From contig NZ_CP006764.1 in assembly GCF_000767055.1 (NCBI RefSeq), forward strand, positions 2,108,001-2,172,000: a stretch of 64,000 bases of DNA. The letters run 5' to 3'. The stretch comes from Corynebacterium doosanense CAU 212 = DSM 45436 (GTDB lineage: Bacteria > Actinomycetota > Actinomycetes > Mycobacteriales > Mycobacteriaceae). Made by a program: the position numbers and the translations under genes. This document shows positions 44,908 through 55,682 of this stretch, piece after piece; position 1 is the stretch's first letter, and each line of letters begins with the position of its first letter. The notes under the pieces were generated by a model. It was given only the letters and a program-made list of their open reading frames with translations. It was not told where the DNA came from and did not search any database.

Positions 44908-45851
44908 GAGGTCGCCCTTTCGGTCCGGCGCAGGCGCGCATCGAAGACGGGGTAGAGCAGATCGACGAGCAGGTTGATGAGGATGTAGACAAACGCCGCG
45001 ATGACGACGATGGCGAGCATGACCGGGGTGTCGCGGTTGGCCACGGCCTGCACGGTCATGCTGCCGACTCCCGCCCGGCCGAAGACCGCCTCGGTGACCA
45101 CGGCGCCGCCGACGAGCTCACCGAACAACAGCCCCGCAATGGTGAGCACGGGGAGCAGACAGTTGCGCAGCACGTCGCCGAAGAGGATGCGCAGTTCCCC
45201 GGCACCGCGGGCGCGCACGGCGGTGACAAACGGCTGTGCGCTGACCTCGGTGATCGAGCGGATGAGCACCTGCGCCAGCGGGGCCGCAATGGGCACGGCC
45301 AGGGTGATCGTGGGCAGGATGAGGTTCTGCGCCGGGGAGCCGCCGATGACGGGGACGAGTCCGAGGCGGAAGGAGAGGAACTGGATGAGCACGATGCCCA
45401 GCCAGAAGCTCGGCAGCGACACCAGCAGCGAGGGCAGGGACTGGAAGAAACTGCGGATGACATTCACCCGGCCGATCGAGGCCAGCACGGCGATGAACAG
45501 GGCGAGCACCACCGCCAGCACGAAGGCCGACACGGCGAGGGTCAGGGTCTGCGGCAGGTTCTCCGCCAGCAGCGTGGACACAGGCGTTCCGCTCTGCACC
45601 GAGTAGCCGAAGTTGCCGGTGAGGAATCCGCCCAGCACGCTGAGGTACTGGACGATCAGCGGGTCATCCGCCGCGTAGGCGTCGCGGATGTCGGCGATCT
45701 CCCCGGCGGAGAGGCCGAGGTCCGGGCTGGCGTAACGCGCCAGGACGGCGTCGCCCGGCAGCGCCGAGAGCAGCAGGAAGGACAGGGTGAAGGTGACAAA
45801 GAGGACGACGGCCGCCTGCGCGACCCGTCGGAGGATTCTGCCGGTGCTCAT
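44904..45851 (-). CDS. Peptide-type ABC transporter permease (DppB-like)
   Basis: A 315-residue permease with about six helices. The N-terminus LRRVAQAAVVLFVTFTLSFLLLSALPGDAV is the DppB/OppB signature, and the EAA loop is RSITEVSAQPFVTAVRARGAGELRI. It is directly adjacent to the binding-protein stop codon. It forms the channel with the DppC-like partner. Confidence 0.92.
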   Translation of the reverse strand: MSTGRILRRVAQAAVVLFVTFTLSFLLLSALPGDAVLARYASPDLGLSAGEIADIRDAYAADDPLIVQYLSVLGGFLTGNFGYSVQSGTPVSTLLAENLPQTLTLAVSAFVLAVVLALFIAVLASIGRVNVIRSFFQSLPSLLVSLPSFWLGIVLIQFLSFRLGLVPVIGGSPAQNLILPTITLAVPIAAPLAQVLIRSITEVSAQPFVTAVRARGAGELRILFGDVLRNCLLPVLTIAGLLFGELVGGAVVTEAVFGRAGVGSMTVQAVANRDTPVMLAIVVIAAFVYILINLLVDLLYPVFDARLRRTERATS

Positions 45852-47543
45852 CTAGGACAGCTCCTTCTTCAGTTCGGTGTCGATGGAGGCCTCGTAGAAG
45901 CTCGCCCGGCCGACGGATTCCGGAGCGAAGCCGCGGACGTAGGGCTGCAGCCCGTAAACCACGGGTTCCTCGAACAGCGGCAGCATGTAGGCCTGCTCGG
46001 TGAGGTAGTCCTGCACCTGACCGGAGGCGGCCGCGCGGTCCTCCTCGCGGGGGCTGGACGCGACCTTCATGAGCAGCTCCTCCAGCACCGGGTCCCCGAT
46101 CTCCTCGGTGCCGTCCACCAGCGTCGCGTTGAGCAGCTCGTTGCGGTTGGCGGAATAGAGGTGGGACTTGATCACGTCGTAGTCTGCGCGTCCGACCATG
46201 GTGTGGCGCACGGGGATGGTGGTGAAGTCCTTGGACATGGCGTCCTGGGTGGCCTGGTCGCCGGGGTTGAGGTGGATCTCAATGCCGATCTCCCCCAGCT
46301 GCTCCTGGATCATGGTGATCACCTCGCGCGAGCGGGGCTGCGGGATCGCCTCGTTGACGGTCAGCGACAATCGCTGTCCATCCTTCTCGCGGATGCCGTC
46401 GGCACCGGGGGTCCAGCCGGCGTCGTCGAGTAGCTCTCTGGCCCTGTCCGGGTCGTGCACGTACCCGCCCTCCTGTTCCTTGTAGCCGCGGGCGGTGCTC
46501 GACAGCGCCGAGGTGGCCAGCGGGTAGGAATCGGAGAAGAGGATGCGTTTGATGTTCTCGCGGTCGACGCCGGCGATGATGGCCTGGCGCACGCGGATGT
46601 CGGCGAGCAGGGGGTTCTTGAACCGGAAGTTCAGGCTGTTGTTCACGCCGTTCGTCGGGGCGGAGACGATCTGCAGTCCCTGCTGGAGAAGATGCGTCTC
46701 GACGGGCGCCTCGATCTGCCGGGCGATGTCCGCCTGCCCCGCCACCAGCGCACCGGTGCGCACCGATTCCTCGGCGGCGAGAACGTAGTGGATGTTGTCG
46801 AGCTGCGCGCGCCCCTGGTGCTCACGGGCGGCCGGTGCCCAGTCGTAGTCCTCCCGGGCGGTGAGAGTGAGCTCCGTGCCGAGCTGCTCGTCGGCGATGA
46901 CAAACGGACCCGAGCCGATGATGTTCGTGGCGTTGCCCGGCGCGAACTGCTCGTTGGCGAACTCCAGGCTGGAGTCGGCCAGGAGGCTGGCGTTGAACGT
47001 GCTGGTCGCCTGAGCGAATCCCGGGGCGGGGGCCGAGAAGTGGAAGCGAACGGTGTCCTCGTCGACGACCTCGCCGTGGTCGTAGTTGGTGATCTGCTCC
47101 GAGGCGGTGAGTTTGCGGGACTTGTCGCCTTTGCCGTAGAGGTCGAAGTTGGCCACGACGTTCTCCGGGGTCAGCGGGGTGCCGTCGGAGTAGGTGACGT
47201 CCGTGCGCAGGTCGAAGGTGTACTCGGTGGCGTCCTCGTTGACCTGCGGCAGGTCGGTGGCAATCCACGGGCTGAGCTCGAGGGTGTCCGGGTCCTGGTA
47301 GAGCAGCCGGTCGCCGATCTGGTTCATGACGTTGCCGTTGGGGTAGAAACCGGCTGCCGGCGGGTAGAGGGTGGTGAAGAAGATAGGCTCCAGGTAGGTG
47401 AGCGTTTGTTCACTCTCCTGGGTGTCCTCACTCGGGGTGCTCGTGCACGCCGCGAGCAGGGACGCGGCGGCGGCCGCGGCGATCACAGCCATGACCAGGC
47501 GTGTTCTCGTGCGGTGTGCTGGGTGGCGGGGTTGCCCGTTCAT
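45852..47543 (-). CDS. Peptide-type ABC transporter substrate-binding lipoprotein
   Basis: A 563-residue family 5 solute-binding protein. A twin-Arg-free basic N-terminus is followed by the helix LVMAVIAAAAAASLLAAC with lipid-attachment Cys33. The mature part has the family pattern: DLRTDVTYSDGTPLTPENVVANFD, GSGPFVIADEQ, and RQAIIAGVDRENI. It captures a peptide-like or other solute at the outer membrane face. The true ATG is at 47541-47543; the open frame extends 29 codons more without coding character. It heads the operon binding protein-permease-permease-ATPase-CMD fusion. Confidence 0.9.
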   Translation of the reverse strand: MNGQPRHPAHRTRTRLVMAVIAAAAAASLLAACTSTPSEDTQESEQTLTYLEPIFFTTLYPPAAGFYPNGNVMNQIGDRLLYQDPDTLELSPWIATDLPQVNEDATEYTFDLRTDVTYSDGTPLTPENVVANFDLYGKGDKSRKLTASEQITNYDHGEVVDEDTVRFHFSAPAPGFAQATSTFNASLLADSSLEFANEQFAPGNATNIIGSGPFVIADEQLGTELTLTAREDYDWAPAAREHQGRAQLDNIHYVLAAEESVRTGALVAGQADIARQIEAPVETHLLQQGLQIVSAPTNGVNNSLNFRFKNPLLADIRVRQAIIAGVDRENIKRILFSDSYPLATSALSSTARGYKEQEGGYVHDPDRARELLDDAGWTPGADGIREKDGQRLSLTVNEAIPQPRSREVITMIQEQLGEIGIEIHLNPGDQATQDAMSKDFTTIPVRHTMVGRADYDVIKSHLYSANRNELLNATLVDGTEEIGDPVLEELLMKVASSPREEDRAAASGQVQDYLTEQAYMLPLFEEPVVYGLQPYVRGFAPESVGRASFYEASIDTELKKELS

Positions 47544-47656
47544 CTTCGGTCGCCTTCCTGGGGATCGTTCTGAGGTGGCGTGCGGCGCGGGTGAGGTGCG
47601 GGCATCGCAACTGAAGAGCGAGAGTAACACACTGCTAGACTGATCAGTATATTTTT

Positions 47657-47674
47657 ACAGACCGCATGGTCTGT
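47657..47674. promoter_or_regulatory. Palindrome upstream of FAD/NAD(P)-binding protein gene
   Basis: ACAGACC-GCAT-GGTCTGT is an inverted repeat with 7-bp arms in the 159-base divergent region of the ABC operon and the flavoprotein gene. A second dyad ACTGATCAGT lies at 47639-47648. They are candidate operators for the cluster. Confidence 0.5.
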
Positions 47675-47702
47675 TTCGTCGAATCGTTGAGGAAGTGCTG
47701 CC

Positions 47703-49637
47703 ATGTCCCCCTCCCTTGCCGTCGTTGGTATGGGACCCCGCGGAATCTCCGTCGTGGAGAGACTCGCCGCCGCGCTGAGCGGACAGCCCCCGGCCGAGCT
47801 CACCCTGCACCTCATCGAGCCGAGCGAGCTCGGAGCCGGGGAGATCTGGCGCACCGACCAGACCCGGACGCTGTGCATGAACACCCTCGCCGGCGCAGTC
47901 ACACTCTTCACAGAGCCGGGCGCGTCGGTCACCGCTCCGGTGGTCGAGGGCCCCATCCAGTACGACTGGATCCGACTGCTCCGGGGTGACCGGGACGGCG
48001 TGCCCGCCCCCGCCGCCGAACTCTTCGACCGCTTCCCGCCCGCGGATGACACCCTCGAGCGCTTCCGCGCCGAGATCGACGAGACCCGGCCGGAATCCAA
48101 CCCCTCCCGCGCGCTCTACGGCGAGTACCTGCGCTGGGCGTATGACACGGCGCTGGCCCTGCTCCCGGACTGGGTCCGGGTGCAGACCCACCATGCGCAG
48201 GTCACCACCGTGCGCGCCGAAGGATCCGCCGACGTGCTCACTCTGGATGACGGCACCGAGATCACCGCCGAGCAGACCGTCCTCTCCCTGGGCTGGCTCA
48301 CCCCGGCGGACACCGCGGAGGAAGAGTCCTTCTCCCGGTCTATGGAGGAGCATCCGGACCTCACATGGATCCGCCCCGCCAACCCGCTGGCGCAGAACCT
48401 CACGGACATTACTGCCGGCGAGGACGTCCTGGTCCGCGGCCTGGGCATGGGGTTCTTCGACGTCATGGCCCTGTGCACCCTCGACCGCGGCGGAAGGTTC
48501 ATCCCGGACGACTCGGCCCGCTCGGGCCTGCGCTACGAGGCCTCCGGCGACGAACCGCGCTTCCTCATCACCTCCGGCCGCGGCTACCCCTACCTGCCCA
48601 AGTCCGAGTACCGCTCCCTTCCTCCCGCCGCGCGCCTGACCAGGTTCCGCGAGGTCGCCGCACGCATCTCCGCTGAGCACCGCGGGTCGGCGTCCATCGA
48701 CTTCGGCACCGAGGTCTGGCCCGCGATCGCCCGGGACGCCTACGACGCGTTCTACCGGACCGTCGCCCGCGTCGACCCGGGCGCGATCACCACGAGCCTG
48801 GACGAGCTCCTCTCGGCCATCGACGCCGCCGGGCACCCGGACGAGCTCCCCCAGGCTGTTGCGCCCCACCTCATCGACCCCGACCGCGTCCTCGACCTCT
48901 CCCGGTGGGCGCATCCCCTCGCGGGGGTCCGGGAATCCACCGACGAGCTCACCGAACGCATCGCGGCGAGCATGAAGAACGACATCCGGCATGCGGTGCT
49001 GGCCAGGGAGTCCCCGCTGAAGAATGCCCTGTGGGAGATCAGCGCCGCCCGCAAACCCTCGCAGATCCTCGGCGCCGAGGGGCGCTTCACCTTCGAGTCC
49101 CGGCGCGGGGAGTTCGCGGCGATGATGGCGTTCGGCCAGATGGCCGGATCCGGCCCGCCGCTGTTTCGCACCCGCCAGCTGCTCGCGCTTGTCGACGCCG
49201 GTCTGGCCAGCTTCATCGGCGCGCGCCCCTCGGCAACCGTCCGCGACGGCGCCTGGGAGGTCCGCTCCCCCACCACGGGCGACACCCCGCACCGTTCCCG
49301 CACGCTGGTCGACGCCTGGATGCACTCCCCCGACATCCGCCGGCCCGGGGATCCGCTCACGCAGTCGTTGCTCGCCGCCGAACGAGCCCGGCCGTTCACG
49401 CTTCTGGGCCCGCAAGGTGAGCCCGCGCCGAGCGCCTCCCCCGAGGTCGACGCCACCACGCGCAGGCTGGTCGGCGCCGACGGTGCACTGGATCCGCGCA
49501 TCCACCTGCTGGGAATCCCCACCCACGCCCAGCACCCGGACACCACCATCTCCCCCATGCCGGGCACGGACCCGCTCATGCTCCGGGAAACCGACGCCGC
49601 GGCGGTCGACGCGCTAACCCAGCTGGGCCTTAGATAA
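47703..49637 (+). CDS. FAD/NAD(P)-binding protein of the ABC cluster
   Basis: A 644-residue flavoprotein-like protein. The N-terminus LAVVGMGPRGISVVERLAAAL is a dinucleotide fold of the FAD-NAD(P)-binding (PF13454-like) group, and VLSLGW and GMGFFDVMAL are further nucleotide-binding elements. No signal peptide. It resembles proteins that accompany peptide ABC transporters plus AhpD-like genes. It may oxidise the imported compound together with the CMD/peroxidase fusion; the chemistry is unknown. GAGGAAG precedes the ATG. It is divergent from the ABC operon. Confidence 0.8.
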   Translation: MSPSLAVVGMGPRGISVVERLAAALSGQPPAELTLHLIEPSELGAGEIWRTDQTRTLCMNTLAGAVTLFTEPGASVTAPVVEGPIQYDWIRLLRGDRDGVPAPAAELFDRFPPADDTLERFRAEIDETRPESNPSRALYGEYLRWAYDTALALLPDWVRVQTHHAQVTTVRAEGSADVLTLDDGTEITAEQTVLSLGWLTPADTAEEESFSRSMEEHPDLTWIRPANPLAQNLTDITAGEDVLVRGLGMGFFDVMALCTLDRGGRFIPDDSARSGLRYEASGDEPRFLITSGRGYPYLPKSEYRSLPPAARLTRFREVAARISAEHRGSASIDFGTEVWPAIARDAYDAFYRTVARVDPGAITTSLDELLSAIDAAGHPDELPQAVAPHLIDPDRVLDLSRWAHPLAGVRESTDELTERIAASMKNDIRHAVLARESPLKNALWEISAARKPSQILGAEGRFTFESRRGEFAAMMAFGQMAGSGPPLFRTRQLLALVDAGLASFIGARPSATVRDGAWEVRSPTTGDTPHRSRTLVDAWMHSPDIRRPGDPLTQSLLAAERARPFTLLGPQGEPAPSASPEVDATTRRLVGADGALDPRIHLLGIPTHAQHPDTTISPMPGTDPLMLRETDAAAVDALTQLGLR

Positions 49638-49642
49638 CAGAA

Positions 49643-49679
49643 ACCGCCCGACCCCCTCGGCGAAGCGGGGTCGGGCGGT
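49643..49679. terminator. Bidirectional terminator flavoprotein / ettA
   Basis: ACCGCCCGACCCC pairs with GGGGTCGGGCGGT (13-bp arms, 11-base loop) between two converging genes. Confidence 0.85.
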
Positions 49680-49696
49680 CTCGGCGTCCGTGGGGA

Positions 49697-51367
<1,671 letters not shown>

Positions 51368-51421
51368 GTTTCCCCTTTATCGAGTACAAAATACGTTCTC
51401 ACAAAGGGTACACCAGCGCAT

Positions 51422-52012
51422 TTAGAACGGGGCAGTGTCTCCGCCCGCACCGGCCGAGGCCAGCTCGCGCTCATCCTGACGCCCGCCCGGGGTGTTCGTC
51501 CCGCGAGTGTCCGGCAGCGAATTCTCCGCGCCCTCCGACTGGCCGTAGAGCGGCGGCTGCTTCCGGGCCAGATCCTCGCTGTTCGGGAGCTCCGGCACGC
51601 CCAGGCCCTCGACGCGGTGCTGGGCCACGTCAGTGCGGCGCGAACTGGCGACGTACTTGGACAGGTCCAGTCCGAGCCGGTCGACCTTGAGCACGATCTT
51701 CTGTCGTCTGTTCGTCTTCGTCTCCCCCGCTTCCTGGGTGGTCTCCTCCCACTCCTGGGTGACGATGCGCCCGGTGGCGACCACGGCCATCCCCTTGGTC
51801 AGGGAGGCGGCGGCGTTTTCCGCGAGCTGGCCCCAGAGTTCTCCGTTGATGAACAGGTGGTCGATGTCGCGCCAGCCGCTGGGCTGGTTCTCATCACGGA
51901 TGGAGCGGCTGGCGGCGATGCGGATCTCGCAAACGTAGTTGCCCGTGGGCGTGGCGCGGAAGTTGGGATCGGCGGTGAGGTTTCCGGCAATGGTGACGGG
52001 GTACTGGGGCAT
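51422..52012 (-). CDS. ssb: Single-stranded DNA-binding protein (SsbB-like)
   Basis: A 196-residue SSB. The OB-fold (residues about 1-115) reads VTIAGNLTADPNFRATPTGNYVCEIRIAASRSIRDEN and ENAAASLTKGMAVVATGRIVTQEWEE. A flexible tail follows and ends in GGDTAPF, close to the D-D-D-I-P-F tip used for partner docking. Its position next to ettA suggests the second SSB of actinobacteria (Rv2478c) rather than the replication-linked one beside rpsF. ATG at 52010-52012, with GGAG a few bases upstream. The frame open upstream is not coding. Confidence 0.9.
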   Translation of the reverse strand: MPQYPVTIAGNLTADPNFRATPTGNYVCEIRIAASRSIRDENQPSGWRDIDHLFINGELWGQLAENAAASLTKGMAVVATGRIVTQEWEETTQEAGETKTNRRQKIVLKVDRLGLDLSKYVASSRRTDVAQHRVEGLGVPELPNSEDLARKQPPLYGQSEGAENSLPDTRGTNTPGGRQDERELASAGAGGDTAPF

Positions 52013-52157
52013 GAGGATCTCCTGAGATGTTCGGGAAGAGGCGGGTGTGTGGGGACACCCCTGACCCTGCCCCACCGCCGGCCTCAGCGCCTCTGGCCAG
52101 CGGAAAACCTGTGGATAACCGCGCCCGGACGCACGTTGTCCACAGGTCCAAGTGGTG

Positions 52158-54284
52158 TTACTGCTCGCGGAACCCGTCGGTGTAGTAGTCGGTCTGCTGG
52201 TTCGACTCGCCGGAGTGGTAGCGCTGGAGCATGCGGTTGTACGCCTCGAACTCGTCCAGGTCCTCGGCATGTTCCTCAGCGGCGGGTGTCTCCTCGGCGC
52301 GTCGCTGTTCACCAGCGTCGAGACGCGCGTCCACCTCGCGCTCGGTCACGCGTTCGTCGAGACGCCATTCGACCGCCAGCCAGATGAAGGCGAAGGTCAG
52401 CGGGAAGGACCCGAAGGCCCAGGCGATGCCGCCGCCGTTCTTCTGATCGCGCAGCAGGTCCGGATGCCAGGGCAGGTCGAGCCCGCGGTAGAACTCCTCG
52501 CCGAGAATGACGTTGAGCTGCATGAGATAGACGCCCATGAACAGGTGGATCGGCATGGACGCGACCAGCCACGCCAGGCGGATCGAGGCAGGCCGGCGGC
52601 CCGGGATGTGGTCGGGGCCGACCATCTCCCAGAAGTACATGTACCCGGAGACGAGGAAGACGGTGTTCATGACCACGTGGCCGGCGTGCTCGGAGATGGC
52701 GAACTCGTAGAGCGGAATCACCAGGTAGAGCACGTAGAACAGCGCGACGAACTGGATGAGGTTGACCCACGGCGTGGTGATCAGCCGCACGAAACCGGAA
52801 TGGGTGAAGGCCTCGGCCCAGTCGTGCGGTGTCGCGTGGCCCGGCTGTCCGGGTTCCCACACCGTCTTCACCAGCGTCAGCGGCGCTCCCAGCGTGAGGA
52901 TCATCGGCACGACCATGGAGAGCAGCATGTGCCCGACCATGTGCATGGAATAGGTGGCGGGCATGTTCATGCCGATGCCGGAGCTCACCGTGACAAAGAG
53001 CGACAGGCAGCCGGCCAGCCACCACACCGTGTACGACGTGCGCCACGGCTTGCCCTGGCGACGCACGCTGCGCACGCCGAGCAGGTAGAACACTGCGAGC
53101 AGGAGGGCGATCACGCCGAAGAGGATGTCCACCCGCCACATGGTGAACACATTGAGGAACGTCGGCTCGCGGTGGAGGTCATAACCCAGCTGCACCTGCA
53201 TCTGCGAGAGGTCGGTGTTGCGCGGCGGCGGGGGCGGGGTGCGGCCCATGGTGACCGCGATGCCGGTGACCACAGCCATGAGCACGATCTCCCCGACGGC
53301 CAGGCGCAGGAACGCACCCGGGGTCCGGCCGAGCTGGGGAATGGTGATCTGCCGGTGGGCGAAACCCACGACGGCGAGCAGGATCGTGCCCACGATCTTC
53401 GCCGCGATGATCAGCCCGTAGCGGGTGGTCAGCAGATCGGCGGGCTGGATGCGCAGCAGCGCCGAGACCACCCCGGACAGCGCGATGGCCACCAGCGAGA
53501 ACAGGGCGACGGCACTGTAGCGACGCACCGCGGTCTGCATCTCCGGGCCGAGCCGACGACCGTGGGCCAGCAGCGCCATGAGCCCGCCGATCCACACCGC
53601 CATGAACACGATGTGCCACAGGTAGGCGTTGGTGCCGTAGTCGTGCGAGCCCCCGGAGGCCGCGTGGCCCTCCATGCCCAGCGGGAGAATCATGCCCACC
53701 GCCCCGAGCAGCAGCACCGGCTGCGCGCCCCAGCGACCGAAGACCAGTCCGGCGACGCCGACCACCGCGCCGATGACCGCGCACAGCAGCCACACGGCAC
53801 TGGTGGCCACCTGGTCCACCGCGGTGCCGAAGGCCGACGGATTGAGGGCCTGGACGAGCGGCGTGCCGGAGACGTCGGAAAGCACCATGGGAACCATGAG
53901 CAGGGCCACCAGCGCAAACAGCAGAGCGCAGACCGCGCCGGTGCGCGCGGCGATGTGTCCGTCGACCGTCAGCGGCGCCGACCCGAGTTGACCGTCCCGA
54001 GCCCTGGGCGAGATGTAGAACGCCGAGAACATGAAGGAGCCGACGGACAGCGCGGAAAGAATCCACGCCACCGCACGGAAGAACGGCAGGCCGAAGGTCG
54101 TCGCAAAGCCCGGATCCGGAATGCCCAGAACAGCAAGCGATTCGCCGAGGAAGGAGTACCCGATCGTGCCGCCGACGAGCCCGGCGACAACGACGGCGAG
54201 TGCATAGATCGGCCACGTGGCCCTGGCAGTGCTCGTGTTGGGATTTTCGCTTGTCGACGCCCGTTGCACCCTCATTGTTGACAT
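52158..54284 (-). CDS. CopD-CtaG fusion: copper transport and cytochrome oxidase assembly protein
   Basis: A 708-residue polytopic membrane protein. The N-terminal ~380 residues form a CopD-like copper-transport domain (VWIGGLMALLAHGRRLGPEM, GRTPGAFLRLAVGEIVLM), and the C-terminal ~270 residues form a caa3-type CtaG domain (YSMHMVGHMLLSMVVPMILTLGAPLTL, SEHAGHVVMNTVFLVSGYMYFWEMVGPDHIPG). His and Met pairs in the C-part fit copper binding. The cytosolic tail is charged. TAGGCT ends 7 bases before the ATG at 54284, so it is leaderless. Such fusions are common in actinobacteria and deliver copper to cytochrome oxidase. Confidence 0.9.
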   Translation of the reverse strand: MSTMRVQRASTSENPNTSTARATWPIYALAVVVAGLVGGTIGYSFLGESLAVLGIPDPGFATTFGLPFFRAVAWILSALSVGSFMFSAFYISPRARDGQLGSAPLTVDGHIAARTGAVCALLFALVALLMVPMVLSDVSGTPLVQALNPSAFGTAVDQVATSAVWLLCAVIGAVVGVAGLVFGRWGAQPVLLLGAVGMILPLGMEGHAASGGSHDYGTNAYLWHIVFMAVWIGGLMALLAHGRRLGPEMQTAVRRYSAVALFSLVAIALSGVVSALLRIQPADLLTTRYGLIIAAKIVGTILLAVVGFAHRQITIPQLGRTPGAFLRLAVGEIVLMAVVTGIAVTMGRTPPPPPRNTDLSQMQVQLGYDLHREPTFLNVFTMWRVDILFGVIALLLAVFYLLGVRSVRRQGKPWRTSYTVWWLAGCLSLFVTVSSGIGMNMPATYSMHMVGHMLLSMVVPMILTLGAPLTLVKTVWEPGQPGHATPHDWAEAFTHSGFVRLITTPWVNLIQFVALFYVLYLVIPLYEFAISEHAGHVVMNTVFLVSGYMYFWEMVGPDHIPGRRPASIRLAWLVASMPIHLFMGVYLMQLNVILGEEFYRGLDLPWHPDLLRDQKNGGGIAWAFGSFPLTFAFIWLAVEWRLDERVTEREVDARLDAGEQRRAEETPAAEEHAEDLDEFEAYNRMLQRYHSGESNQQTDYYTDGFREQ

Positions 54285-54291
54285 GGTCCCC

Positions 54292-54297
54292 AGCCTA
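54292..54297 (-). promoter_or_regulatory. -10 box of leaderless copD-ctaG
   Basis: TAGGCT on the minus strand, 7 bases before the ATG; no ribosome site is seen. Confidence 0.5.
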
Positions 54298-54363
54298 AAC
54301 CCTCGGGCGGGGCAGCCCTAAGCCAGTCGTGCGTTAGACTCTCATCCGCGCGTGCAGCGCAAG

Positions 54364-54440
54364 GCCTCCATAGCTCAGTGGATTAGAGCAACCGGTTTCT
54401 ACCCGGTCGGTCGCGGGTTCGAATCCTGCTGGGGGCACCA
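54364..54440 (+). tRNA. tRNA-Arg (anticodon TCT)
   Basis: Cloverleaf with acceptor GCCTCCA/TGGGGGC, D-arm AGCTCAGTGGATTAGAGC, anticodon stem ACCGG-TTTCTAC-CCGGT (TCT) and T-arm CGGGTTCGAATCCTG. The CCA end is encoded. Confidence 0.95.
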
Positions 54441-54545
54441 CAGATTTAATATATTTGTACGTAAAATCGGAGCTCCCAGAAGCTAAGATCGAGATGGCGG
54501 GCAATCAGTGGGTGACTCCCCCGGTGAACCGCCATCCGATCAGGC
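54441..54545 (+). other. AT-rich segment after tRNA-Arg
   Basis: The first ~35 bases are markedly AT-rich (TTTAATATATTTGTACG) against the GC-rich window, typical of DNA integrated at a tRNA 3' end. No repeated copy of the tRNA 3' end was found downstream. Confidence 0.4.
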
Positions 54546-54794
54546 ATGACACCAGTCCAGGAGCGGCCGACGGAGAACATCGCCTACCAGTACGCGGAAG
54601 GCAAAGCGACGCTGGAAGAACTGAAAGCGGCGATCCGGGCCGAGAAGGACGGAGCGGCCAAGACGAAACGGACCGACGTGCCGGACGTGACGCAGGACAG
54701 CTACAGCGAGCCGACGGTCAGCCGATCGGTTCTGGTCCTACGGACGCGGGGCAAGATCGACGAGGCGACGTTCGACGAGATTATGGACGCCTAA
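54546..54794 (+). CDS. Small hypothetical protein, possible phage or island remnant
   Basis: An 82-residue hydrophilic protein with amphipathic helices (ATLEELKAAIRAEKDGAAKTKR and KIDEATFDEIMDA). It starts with ATG after AGG, too close to be a good ribosome site. The segment lies between tRNA-Arg and an IS3-family element, a typical place for an integrated remnant. I do not recognise a family. Charged composition and an ordinary start support, but do not prove, a real gene. Confidence 0.45.
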   Translation: MTPVQERPTENIAYQYAEGKATLEELKAAIRAEKDGAAKTKRTDVPDVTQDSYSEPTVSRSVLVLRTRGKIDEATFDEIMDA

Positions 54795-55114
54795 CCCCCA
54801 CCCCGGACGGGCACGAAGCGCGTCAGCCCGCACACCTCCAACGATCGTCGCTACTGCGTCCTGCGTGCACCATCGCGCCCCATGGTGCACACACCTCACC
54901 CAACGCACGTGCGCTGCTCTATCGCGGATCTGGGAAGTCTCCCTCTGGTCGTCAACGGCGGATAGCCCGCGGGTTCGCGCCCGCACTCGCTGACCTTCGA
55001 TTCAGCGCTTCAATACGGCGGCATCAGCGTGCACTGGGCGAATACATCCCCAACAACCGGCCGACCTGCATTTCCCCCAAGAGCGGTTCATGCCACCTGC
55101 AGGGGCCCAGCAAA
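54795..55114. other. Gene-free 320 bases before the IS element
   Basis: No supported gene. A perfect 9-bp inverted repeat GTGCACCAT-N8-ATGGTGCAC lies at 54865-54890 and could be a terminator-like hairpin without T-tract. Confidence 0.4.
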
Positions 55115-55191
55115 TGGAGCCCCCACGCAGTTGGACTGGTCCCCGGAAGTTGGACTGAGAAATCAGACCCCGACTCCCAGGGAGCATTTTC

Positions 55192-55674
55192 ATGCGTGCA
55201 CAAAGCACACTCACCGGGCAGCAACGAACCCGGCTAGTCGACCTATTCGAACAAGGACATGGCTACAAGGCTGCAGCAAACCGCCTCGCGGTGGGCAAAC
55301 ACGCCGTCCGGCGTCTCTTCCAGCGGTGGCAACTCCATGGCACGCTGAGCCTCGTGGAGAAACCAACCAAACAGACCTATTCCTTCGAGACGAAGAAGGA
55401 AATCGTCGACAGGTTCATCGCCGGAGAAGCCAAAACAGCACTGGCCGTTGAGTTCCAGCTATCCTCTCCTGACCTCGTCAGGAAGTGGGCAGGGCTGTGG
55501 CGGGCCGGCGGTGACGACGGTCTTCGACCTAAACGTCGTGGCCGACCGAAACGGTCACCGGCACCCGAGCCGCTAACCCGCGAGGAAAAACTCCTCCGAG
55601 AAAACCAGCTGCTCAAGGCGGAGAACGCCTACCTAAAAAAATTGCGGGACTTGAGGGAGCAGGGGCACGCCTAA
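55192..55674 (+). CDS. IS3-family OrfA
   Basis: A 160-residue DNA-binding protein with two helix-turn-helix segments (LVDLFEQGHGYKAAANRLAVGKHAVRRLF and EIVDRFIAGEAKTALAVEFQLSSPDLVRKWAGLW), a basic linker RPKRRGRPKRS and a C-terminal coiled coil (REEKLLRENQLLKAENAYLKKLRDL). It recognises the IS ends. The coiled coil ends on the slippery run A7 (55635-55641), read in frame as CTA-AAA-AAA-TTG; a -1 slip enters orfB. Confidence 0.93.
   Translation: MRAQSTLTGQQRTRLVDLFEQGHGYKAAANRLAVGKHAVRRLFQRWQLHGTLSLVEKPTKQTYSFETKKEIVDRFIAGEAKTALAVEFQLSSPDLVRKWAGLWRAGGDDGLRPKRRGRPKRSPAPEPLTREEKLLRENQLLKAENAYLKKLRDLREQGHA
55635..55641 (+). promoter_or_regulatory. Programmed -1 frameshift site of the IS
   Basis: A-AAA-AAA in the orfA frame. 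After slipping back one base the ribosome reads ATT-GCG-GGA and continues open into orfB, giving an OrfAB transposase of about 447 residues, as is known for the IS3 family. Confidence 0.8.
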
Positions 55675-55682
55675 AGACACAG

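Noticed and set aside
54364..54980. Attachment-site duplication of the tRNA-Arg 3' end
   Set aside because: The only shared sequence found downstream is CGCGGGTTCG (about 54966-54975), ten bases and part of common T-arm composition; the remaining tRNA end is not repeated.
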